Below are positions 1 through 5,044 of a DNA stretch of 8,403 nt, piece by piece (position 1 is the stretch's first letter; each line of letters begins with the position of its first letter). The notes under the pieces were generated by a model. That model did not search any database and was not told the DNA's origin. It saw nothing but the letters and a program-made list of their open reading frames with translations. This DNA is from JBGPYB01 sp041493035 (GTDB lineage Bacteria; Acidobacteriota; Vicinamibacteria; Fen-336). The stretch is taken from assembly GCA_041493035.1 (NCBI GenBank), contig JBGPYB010000187.1:1-8403 (forward strand), read 5' to 3'. The translations under genes and the position numbers were made by a program.

Positions 1-78
1 GCCGGCCTGTACTTCGAGGTCCGCTTCCAGGGACGGCCCGAAGACCCCGCGGAATGGCTAAAGAAGGAGGACCGATAG
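1..78 (+). CDS. EnvC-like murein hydrolase activator (LytM/M23 fold), C-terminal end only
   Basis: The first 25 codons, ending in TAG at 76-78, encode the extreme C-terminus of an M23/LytM-domain protein. The visible segment has the family's last beta-strand (LYFEVR), a basic turn (QGRPEDP) and a terminal AEWL. This closely resembles the end of E. coli EnvC (LYFEIR..G..VNP..WL). Active M23 peptidases carry a zinc-binding HxH just before this FE; here the three residues are G-L-Y, as in the non-catalytic EnvC class that activates amidases at the septum. EnvC homologues are often followed by an S41 protease gene (for example the P. aeruginosa EnvC-CtpA pair), and that order is seen here, with 11 bp between the stop and the next ATG. 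The N-terminal coiled coil expected of EnvC lies outside the window, so the name rests on about 25 residues plus gene order. Confidence 0.72.
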   Translation, partial: AGLYFEVRFQGRPEDPAEWLKKEDR

Positions 79-89
79 ATAATCGAGGC

Positions 90-1259
90 ATGAGCGCTCG
101 AGCCCGCCTCTTCATCGCCCTCGTCTCCACCGGCATCGTCGGCTACATCGCCTTGGGTTCCGTCCTGGGGCGGGTTCTGGGGGACACGAGCTATTCGCAG
201 CTCACGGTCTTCAACGAGGTCGTGCGTCTCGTCCTCGACTCCTACGTCGACCCGGTGAACGTGGACCGCGCGATGGCCGGCGCGGAGCTCGGCCTCACCG
301 AGGCTCTGGACGGTGACAGCGCCTACCTGGACGCCGAAGACCTGAAGGCCTACCAGCAGCCGGTGAAGGACTCGGATGCCGACATCGGAGTGGTGCTCAC
401 GCGGCGTTACGGCTTCCTGGCGGTCGTGGCTCCGCGGCCAGGGTCCCCCGCCGCCAAGGCCGGCGTGAAGGCGGGCGATATCCTCAAAACGATCGACGGC
501 CGTCACAGCCGCACGGTGAGCGTCCCCGACGGTGAGCGTCTGCTGCGGGGCGCGCCGGGGTCGACGGTGAAGCTGCGCCTCCTTCGCCAGGGGAGCGATC
601 CGATCGACGTTGCGGTGGTGCGGGAACGCGTGACGCCCGAGCCCGTCCGCGGAAGGCGGCTCGACGCCGGGCCGGGCTACGTCAAAGTCGCCGAGTTCAC
701 CGCGCACACCGCCGAGGAGCTGGCGACGGAAGTGGAGAGCCTGAAGAAGGGCGGCGCCAAGAGCCTCGTCCTCGACCTGCGGGGTGCGGCCTACGGTTCC
801 CCCGAGAACGGCGTCAAGGCGGCCGAGCTCTTCCTGAAGGGCGGCGTCGTGACGAAGGTCGTCGGGCGGCGCGTCGGGGAGAAGGTGCTGAACGCCGACC
901 CGGCTCGCAGCGTGTGGGATCTGCCCCTCGCGGTCCTCGTGGACAACGGCACCGCAGGGCCCGGGGAAATCGTGGCCGCGGCGCTCCTCGATGGCGGCCA
1001 CACGGCCGTAATCGGCGAGCGGACCTTCGGGCGCGCTCCCGTGCAGAAGATCGTCCCGCTCCAGGAGGGCGCGCTCCTCCTCACCGTGGCGAAGTATGTC
1101 TCGCCCAAAGGGAACTCCATCCACGGCAAGGGCGTCGAGCCCACGGTGTCGGTGGCCAGCCCCGAGGACGAGGACGAAACCTCGGGTCAGCCGGCGAAGG
1201 ATGCTGTTCTCGACAAGGCGATCGAGGTTCTCACCACCGAGGTCAAGAAAGCAGCGTAG
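90..1259 (+). CDS. S41-family PDZ protein with degenerate active site (probable pseudoprotease)
   Basis: This is a 389-residue protein of the carboxy-terminal processing protease family (CtpA/CtpB/Prc). The order is: N-terminal hydrophobic anchor or signal (about residues 7-28), helical region with the family motif LDGDSAYLD (about 73-81), PDZ domain (about 98-181, containing AGVKAGDIL), then the S41 fold. Active enzymes have GTASASEI or GSASASEI followed 25 residues later by the Lys of FGKG, and a Gln four residues after that. Here the motif reads GTAGPGEI, so the nucleophile Ser is Gly290 (957-959), and FGKG reads FGRA, so the Lys is Arg315 (1032-1034). Gln319 remains. The frame is intact and the fold motifs are otherwise well kept, so this looks like a maintained non-catalytic protein. 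I chose the ATG at 90 because the ATG at 54 overlaps the upstream gene and adds 12 non-family residues. The periplasmic membrane-anchored location is inferred. Confidence 0.88.
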   Translation: MSARARLFIALVSTGIVGYIALGSVLGRVLGDTSYSQLTVFNEVVRLVLDSYVDPVNVDRAMAGAELGLTEALDGDSAYLDAEDLKAYQQPVKDSDADIGVVLTRRYGFLAVVAPRPGSPAAKAGVKAGDILKTIDGRHSRTVSVPDGERLLRGAPGSTVKLRLLRQGSDPIDVAVVRERVTPEPVRGRRLDAGPGYVKVAEFTAHTAEELATEVESLKKGGAKSLVLDLRGAAYGSPENGVKAAELFLKGGVVTKVVGRRVGEKVLNADPARSVWDLPLAVLVDNGTAGPGEIVAAALLDGGHTAVIGERTFGRAPVQKIVPLQEGALLLTVAKYVSPKGNSIHGKGVEPTVSVASPEDEDETSGQPAKDAVLDKAIEVLTTEVKKAA

Positions 1260-1262
1260 TTT

Positions 1263-2669
1263 CTACTTCACTTCGAACGTTGCTTCCTTCGTGATCACCT
1301 TGCCGGCGAGCTTGTCGGTGACCTTGAGCTGCACGACGTACTTGCCCGGGACGAAGTCCGACAGGGGTACGGGTCCGGCTTCGGGGGCCGCGATGGGCGT
1401 GTCGAAAGCTTGCTCAGGGCTTCCTGTGAGGCGCTTGCCGTCCTTCATCACGGTGAACTGCGAAACTATCTGCGTTTTCCCTGCCGCGTCGACCTGGGCG
1501 TCATAAGCGAAGCCCAGGAGATCTACCGTCTCGCTCTTCTCGAAGACGCGTGTGAAGCGCGGGACGATCTGGGTGCCCCCGATCGTAAGGGCGTCGAGAG
1601 CTCCCTTCGGGTCGGCCTTCACACCCGTCTGGACGTCGTGGAGCACCAACAGGTCCGAGACCGAGAACTGGCCGGTGTTGAAGTCGGGCATCTCGATGGA
1701 ATAGGACGCGGCCGACCCTTTCCCGGTCTTCGAATCCAAGGCGGCCACTCGGATCGTGTACTTGCCAGCCTTCAGGGCGATGCCATAGGACGCGACCAGG
1801 CCGCCGTCCGCCTCGATCTCGGCGTTCGCCTCGCGCTCGACCGCGGCCATGACGGAGCCCGTCTCGTCCAGCACCTCCGCGGCCACCACGAGAGGAACGA
1901 CCTTCTTGCCCCCCACGTCCTGTGTCGCGAAGCCGGCGGCGATGGTCCTCAGGAGCCCGCCAAGATAGGACGAGCCGTCCTTTCCCTTGAGAACGACCGC
2001 GGCCTGTGCCTCCAGGGGGAAGTCCTGACGAGGTGCCTTCAGGAGCGCCTGCGCGGGGGTGGGCTTGGGGAGCAGGTCGGCGAGCTTCGTCACGTGGCCA
2101 TCGGAGCCGACCTTGGGGGCGATGTTCGGGCTCACGACTTTATCCTGGGCGAGACTCGTGAGCTGCCTCCCGTACTCCGGCCCCCCCATGCATTCATTGT
2201 CGAAGGAGAGCTGCGCCTGCCCCCCCTTGAACCTCGCCCCCTTGTAGGTCCAGACCTCCGGACTGTGCATTCCCGGTTCGGCATCCTCTTCCCGCTTGTC
2301 CTTCTTCACGTCGGCGGGTTCGCCGAGGAGGATGAAGGTGCGGCCGCAGTCCGTTTCGGAGCCGGAGCGACCGCGGACGCGATAGCGCTTGTCCGCCTCG
2401 GCCTTGGCCTTCTCGTACTCGGCCTTGTACGGGTTCTCGGTGGCAGCGGGTCCCTTGGGATTGCGACGAGCCCAGAAGATCTTCTGAAACTCCTCGCGAT
2501 CGGACTTGTCCTTCAGGTCCTTGTAGGTCTTCTCCTCGTCGGGAAGGATGACCGGGGCGACGCCTTCGAGCCAGGCCTTGGCCTCCTTGTCGAGGCCGGC
2601 CCAGGCCGACGGGACTGCGGCGATCGTGAGGGCGAGAAGAGCAAGAGAGAACGGGCGGCGCGCGATCAT
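1263..2669 (-). CDS. Secreted GWxTD-domain protein
   Basis: This is a 468-residue exported protein. A signal peptide spans residues 1-24 (basic start, hydrophobic core, AWA cleavage site). The mature N-terminus carries the GWxTD-domain pattern: a WLEGVAP segment, an acidic helix, FWARRNP (65-71), a charged helix, then GSETD (103-107) and FILLGEP (112-118). The family's name motif is GWxTD, so the Trp is Ser104 here. The rest (about 190-468) is beta-rich with FTR-, LGF- and VPGKYVV-type strands, resembling Ig-like or macroglobulin-like modules, and ends in K-V-T-D and FEVK. GWxTD proteins are common in Acidobacteriota and Bacteroidota; their biochemical role is not established. The ATG at 2669 was chosen over an upstream in-frame ATG at 2744 because of its strong ribosome-binding site and signal peptide. 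The 3' end faces the S41 gene with only 3 bp between stops, so no separate terminator fits there. Confidence 0.85.
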   Translation of the reverse strand: MIARRPFSLALLALTIAAVPSAWAGLDKEAKAWLEGVAPVILPDEEKTYKDLKDKSDREEFQKIFWARRNPKGPAATENPYKAEYEKAKAEADKRYRVRGRSGSETDCGRTFILLGEPADVKKDKREEDAEPGMHSPEVWTYKGARFKGGQAQLSFDNECMGGPEYGRQLTSLAQDKVVSPNIAPKVGSDGHVTKLADLLPKPTPAQALLKAPRQDFPLEAQAAVVLKGKDGSSYLGGLLRTIAAGFATQDVGGKKVVPLVVAAEVLDETGSVMAAVEREANAEIEADGGLVASYGIALKAGKYTIRVAALDSKTGKGSAASYSIEMPDFNTGQFSVSDLLVLHDVQTGVKADPKGALDALTIGGTQIVPRFTRVFEKSETVDLLGFAYDAQVDAAGKTQIVSQFTVMKDGKRLTGSPEQAFDTPIAAPEAGPVPLSDFVPGKYVVQLKVTDKLAGKVITKEATFEVK

Positions 2670-2674
2670 TCCGG

Positions 2675-2682
2675 CCTCCTTC
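2675..2682 (-). promoter_or_regulatory. Ribosome-binding site of the GWxTD gene
   Basis: On the minus strand GAAGGAGG lies 5 nt before the ATG at 2669. It is a near-perfect Shine-Dalgarno sequence and decides this start over the in-frame ATG at 2744. Confidence 0.85.
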
Positions 2683-2698
2683 GGGTTCAGGGCGCAGG

Positions 2699-2728
2699 AT
2701 TCTACCGGCTGGTAGCCTACCGATACAA
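2699..2728 (-). promoter_or_regulatory. Probable sigma70-type promoter of the GWxTD gene
   Basis: Reading the minus strand, TTGTAT (2728-2723, 4 of 6 to TTGACA) is followed after 18 bp by TAGAAT (2704-2699, 5 of 6 to TATAAT). The predicted transcription start near 2692 would give a leader of about 23 nt that still contains the ribosome-binding site. The position, spacing and AT content in a very GC-rich background support it; there is no experimental evidence. Confidence 0.55.
2702..2721. repeat. CTACC / GGTAG / CTACC repeat inside the divergent promoter region
   Basis: CTACC (2702-2706), its inverse GGTAG (2711-2715) and CTACC again (2717-2721) form two overlapping inverted repeats and a 15-bp direct repeat. 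They sit between the -35 and -10 boxes of the GWxTD promoter and about 25-45 bp upstream of the transpeptidase start, a position where a repressor or shared regulator could act on both genes. The function is inferred. Confidence 0.4.
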
Positions 2729-2746
2729 GTGTTACTCTGTGCATCG

Positions 2747-3787
2747 ATGCTCTATCGTCGATTCTTCCTTTCGTCCTTGGCGGCTCCCCTCATTCTTATC
2801 GGACTCATCCCCGACGCGGTGGCGCTCAACGCCCCGCGCACGGTTCGCGCCCGTCCCGCCAGGCGGGTCAGCCTTCCTGCGGTCGTCCTGCCCCCAGGCG
2901 CCTCGCAACGGGATATCGCCGTGGGCGAGGCGTCTCAGCGAGCCCTCGCGGGGATCGCCGGTTCGGTCGTCGCCCTCGACCCGAGGACGGGCCGTGTGAT
3001 CGCCGTCGTGAACCCGCAGTACGGCCTCGTCAATGCCTTCCAGCCCTGCTCCGTCTTCAAGGTCGTGGTGGCCATCGCAGGCCTCAGCGAAGGCGTCATC
3101 AATCCCGACACGACGTACAACTGCGTCAAGGGATGTTGGACGTGGCCCGGCCACGGTCCCGTGAACCTGCGACGGGCCCTGGCCGTCTCCTGCAACCCGT
3201 ACTTCGAACGGATCGGCGAGCAGCTCGGCTACGCCACGATACAGAAGTACGCACACCTGCTGGGCCTCGGGAGCCCTTCGGGGATCAACCTCACGGGGGA
3301 GGCGACCGGACGCGTCCCCGAGAGCGTTCCCGCGAGCTTTGTGGGTCACCTCTCGAGCCACGCCGCCGGGATCACGACGTCGGCGGTACAACTCGCTGTG
3401 CTGCTCTCGACCACTGTCAACGGCGGGATCGTCTACCAGCCCCAGGTAGGCCCGGCCGAGGGATTCGTCCCCAAGGAGCGCTGGCGCCTGCCCCAGGGCA
3501 CGGTGACCACGGGAATGGCCGACGGGTTCATCTCCGCCGTCAACGAGGGGAGCGCGATATCAGCCTTCGACCCGGACATCGTCGTCGCGGGAAAGACGGG
3601 CTCCTGCTCGCAACTCGGGTGGTTCGCGTCCTATGCCCCGGCGGAGAACCCCGACGTCGTCATAGTAGTGTTCGTTCGGCGCGGCAACGGCCACCTGGCG
3701 TCGGGGATCGCAGGTCGGATCTACCAGGACCTTTATAAGCCCGCCGCGCCAGCCTCGCCGCTCGGCTCCGTCGCCGGCGGCGGGTAG
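2747..3787 (+). CDS. Small secreted penicillin-binding transpeptidase
   Basis: This is a 346-residue serine transpeptidase of the penicillin-binding fold, expected to cross-link peptidoglycan stems in the periplasm. All three active-site motifs are present and in order: SVFK with nucleophile Ser102, SCN at 148-150, and KTGS at 283-286. A leader with RRFFL at residues 4-8, a hydrophobic stretch and an AVA cleavage site looks like a twin-arginine signal. There is no transglycosylase domain and no room for the large dimerisation domain of FtsI or PBP2, so this is essentially a free transpeptidase domain. Cysteines flank every motif (Cys101, Cys149, Cys287), with two more in NCVKGC. The spacing of SxxK to SxN (46 residues) and the Asn in SxN favour a PBP; a class D beta-lactamase-like protein or a BlaR-type sensor is less likely. 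I prefer the ATG at 2747; a GTG at 2729 is possible. Neither has a good Shine-Dalgarno. Confidence 0.85.
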   Translation: MLYRRFFLSSLAAPLILIGLIPDAVALNAPRTVRARPARRVSLPAVVLPPGASQRDIAVGEASQRALAGIAGSVVALDPRTGRVIAVVNPQYGLVNAFQPCSVFKVVVAIAGLSEGVINPDTTYNCVKGCWTWPGHGPVNLRRALAVSCNPYFERIGEQLGYATIQKYAHLLGLGSPSGINLTGEATGRVPESVPASFVGHLSSHAAGITTSAVQLAVLLSTTVNGGIVYQPQVGPAEGFVPKERWRLPQGTVTTGMADGFISAVNEGSAISAFDPDIVVAGKTGSCSQLGWFASYAPAENPDVVIVVFVRRGNGHLASGIAGRIYQDLYKPAAPASPLGSVAGGG

Positions 3788-3796
3788 GCGCGCGTA

Positions 3797-4855
3797 CTAC
3801 CGCTCCAGCGTCACGTCCAGGTCGGCCGGCGAGTCGGTGCCGACATCGATGTCGTGATCGTAGGTGCGGTAGCCCGGCCGGACGACTTCGACACGGTGCC
3901 GCCCCGGAGTGAGCTGCAGGCGATTCGCCTCCCGGGCCGTGCCGTAGAAACGGCCGTCCACATAGACGGAAGCGTCGTCGGGCTTGACGTTCAAGTGGAC
4001 AGGCGCCACTGCATCGCGATGCGGGCGCGGGCGATCCGCCGGACGGTCGCGACCGTCGCGGTCCCGGTCGGCATCGCGGTCGGCGTCTTCAGAGCGGCGC
4101 CGGTCGTCGCGGGCGTACTGCTCGGCGCTCGGGTCCCCAACGACAACCTCCTGGGCCGCGTCGCCGGTTCCCTTCTCCATCGTGTAGTGGATCTTCAGAG
4201 TGTTGTCGGGAGTGACGTAGACCTTGAACCGCTGTGACTGGTAGCCGTCCCGCCGAAGCAGGATCTCGTGCTTGCCGGCGGGAAGGTAGAGGCGCTGGGA
4301 GAAGCCGTCGTAGTCGTCGACGACACCGGAGTAGTAGCCGTCGACATAGACCTTGGCGTCGTCGGGCTCCACGAGGAGGCGCACCGCACCCGACGCGCGC
4401 GAGTAGGACCGGGGGCCGCTGTAGTAGCCGCCGGCACCCTCCGCGTAGTAGCCGTCGTCGTAGGAGTAGTACGGGTAGCCGCCGTAGTAGTAGAGGCCGC
4501 CGCCCCAGCCCCAGTACGGGTACCCGTAGCCATAGCGGTAGCCGTAGTAGGGGTAGTAGCCATGCCCGTAACCGTAGCCATACCCGTGGCCGTGGCCGCC
4601 GTAGCGGTACCCGGTTCCGGTCCCAGCCTGTGGGTGACGGTACTGCGAGCCGGACCCACCCGAGCCCTGCGTGCGCGGCACCGCGTGGGAGCCCCCCGGA
4701 GGAGGATGCCCACCACCGTTTCCGTTTCCATTTCCGTGGCTGCCGCCGTTGCCGCTTCCACCGCTCGAGTGGTGAGCGTGGCCGTCGGCGAGCGCCAAGC
4801 CCGGCGATGCCGCCAGAGCCACCGAAAGGACCAGAGACAACCGCTTTGCGCTCAT
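3797..4855 (-). CDS. Secreted Gly/Tyr/His-rich protein with two PEGA domains
   Basis: This 352-residue exported protein has a signal peptide (about 1-23, cleaved after ALA). A Gly/Ser/Asn/His-rich stretch (about 24-80) is followed by a striking Gly-Tyr region (about 81-146, runs such as GYGYGYGHGYYPYYGY). PEGA domain 1 (about 157-227: VEPDDAKVYVDGYYSG and LPAGKHEILLRRDGY) is followed by a highly charged Asp/Arg repeat linker (about 248-281), then PEGA domain 2 (about 285-351: VKPDDASVYVDGRFYG and LTPGRHRVEVVRPGY). PEGA domains are small beta-sandwich modules named for a PEGA sequence and are often found in surface or envelope proteins; a specific partner is not known here. The ATG at 4855 is preferred because AAGGGAGGG lies 4 nt upstream and the signal peptide begins there. 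It is convergent with the transpeptidase gene, 9 bp apart, and divergent from lpxB. Confidence 0.85.
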   Translation of the reverse strand: MSAKRLSLVLSVALAASPGLALADGHAHHSSGGSGNGGSHGNGNGNGGGHPPPGGSHAVPRTQGSGGSGSQYRHPQAGTGTGYRYGGHGHGYGYGYGHGYYPYYGYRYGYGYPYWGWGGGLYYYGGYPYYSYDDGYYAEGAGGYYSGPRSYSRASGAVRLLVEPDDAKVYVDGYYSGVVDDYDGFSQRLYLPAGKHEILLRRDGYQSQRFKVYVTPDNTLKIHYTMEKGTGDAAQEVVVGDPSAEQYARDDRRRSEDADRDADRDRDGRDRPADRPRPHRDAVAPVHLNVKPDDASVYVDGRFYGTAREANRLQLTPGRHRVEVVRPGYRTYDHDIDVGTDSPADLDVTLER

Positions 4856-4859
4856 CGTT

Positions 4860-4868
4860 CCCTCCCTT
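4860..4868 (-). promoter_or_regulatory. Ribosome-binding site of the PEGA gene
   Basis: On the minus strand AAGGGAGGG lies 4 nt before the ATG at 4855. It fixes the start at the signal peptide rather than at the in-frame ATG at 5005. Confidence 0.75.
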
Positions 4869-4901
4869 GAACAGGGACGAACCCGCCAGTCTCTTGTGCA
4901 A

Positions 4902-4911
4902 GGCATATGCC
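4902..4911. repeat. Perfect 10-bp palindrome GGCATATGCC
   Basis: The sequence equals its own reverse complement. It lies 47-56 bp upstream of the PEGA start codon, a plausible operator position. No protein can be assigned to it. Confidence 0.4.
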
Positions 4912-4926
4912 CAGGTTGGCAGACCC

Positions 4927-4945
4927 GCGATGCAACGGCAATCGC
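4927..4945. repeat. Imperfect inverted repeat GCGATGC / GCAATCGC
   Basis: The arms 4927-4933 and 4938-4945 pair with one bulged base around a 4-nt AACG loop. It could be an operator or a short hairpin. It has no T-tract, so it does not look like an intrinsic terminator. Confidence 0.35.
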
Positions 4946-4953
4946 TTTCCTTT

Positions 4954-4963
4954 CAACGCGTTG
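4954..4963. repeat. Perfect 10-bp palindrome CAACGCGTTG
   Basis: This is a self-complementary 10-mer near the middle of the divergent region, between the PEGA gene and the lpxB promoter box. It is a candidate operator; function is inferred from position only. Confidence 0.35.
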
Positions 4964-4983
4964 TGGAACAGGCCCAACACCGC

Positions 4984-5030
4984 CGGTGTCACAACCCCAG
5001 GACACCGAACGCGGCCCCAGCGGGACACCG
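4984..5030. repeat. CGGTGTC / GACACCG inverted and direct repeats before lpxB
   Basis: CGGTGTC (4984-4990) and GACACCG (5001-5007) form a 7-bp inverted repeat around a 10-nt spacer. A second exact GACACCG occurs at 5024-5030, 23 bp after the first. The last copy ends 2 bp before the TATACT box, where a bound regulator would contact RNA polymerase. Confidence 0.4.
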
Positions 5031-5032
5031 TC

Positions 5033-5038
5033 TATACT
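5033..5038 (+). promoter_or_regulatory. TATACT -10 box upstream of lpxB
   Basis: TATACT matches TATAAT at 5 of 6 positions. It ends 6 nt before the TTG that best fits the lpxB start, so transcription would begin at or next to the start codon (a leaderless message). I see no recognisable -35 box 16-18 bp upstream, where the sequence is GC-rich, so activator help is possible. Confidence 0.4.
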
Positions 5039-5044
5039 GACCCC

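Larger units (their letters stand above)
4856..5044. promoter_or_regulatory. Divergent intergenic region between the PEGA gene and lpxB
   Basis: This 189-bp stretch separates two divergently transcribed genes. It holds the PEGA ribosome-binding site, two perfect 10-bp palindromes, an imperfect hairpin, a three-copy GACACCG array and a TATACT box just before the lpxB start; these are listed separately. I found no convincing -35/-10 pair for the PEGA gene. An ATG at 4907 keeps lpxB open across most of this region, but the 46 extra residues do not resemble LpxB. Confidence 0.6.

Noticed and set aside
54..89. Earlier ATG start for the S41 gene
   Set aside because: It overlaps the upstream EnvC-like coding end in another frame, has no ribosome-binding site, and adds residues unlike a signal sequence. 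The ATG at 90 directly begins the hydrophobic leader.
90..1259. S41 gene as a pseudogene
   Set aside because: The frame is uninterrupted, the PDZ and fold motifs are well kept and codon use matches the neighbours. Only the catalytic positions changed, which fits a pseudoprotease better than decay.
1410..2999. 529-codon open frame on the plus strand opposite the GWxTD gene
   Set aside because: It is antisense to a gene with clear domain, signal peptide, promoter and ribosome-binding site. Its product has no recognisable domain and is rich in Leu/Gly/Arg from reversed GC-rich codons.
2732..3391. 219-codon minus-strand frame opposite the transpeptidase gene
   Set aside because: It is antisense to all the active-site motifs of a real PBP and encodes a low-complexity Arg/Asp/Gly product without domain resemblance.
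3770..3800. GC-rich CGCCGGCGGCG segment as an intrinsic terminator between the transpeptidase and PEGA genes
   Set aside because: It is within coding sequence, forms no stable arm-loop-arm of useful length and is not followed by a T-tract on either strand.
4089..4901. 270-codon minus-strand frame in the PEGA gene
   Set aside because: It is the same strand in another frame, Arg/Leu-rich and domain-free, whereas the chosen frame has a signal peptide and two PEGA domains.
4984..5007. CGGTGTC/GACACCG hairpin as a terminator
   Set aside because: There is no T-run after it on either strand, and both flanking genes point away from it, so no transcript needs to end there.
4234..5040. Arg/Ser-rich 268-codon plus-strand frame and a Val/Ala-rich 200-codon frame
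   Set aside because: Both are complementary-strand shadows of the Gly/Tyr repeat coding region of the PEGA gene; their odd composition comes from reading GTA/GCC repeats in other frames.
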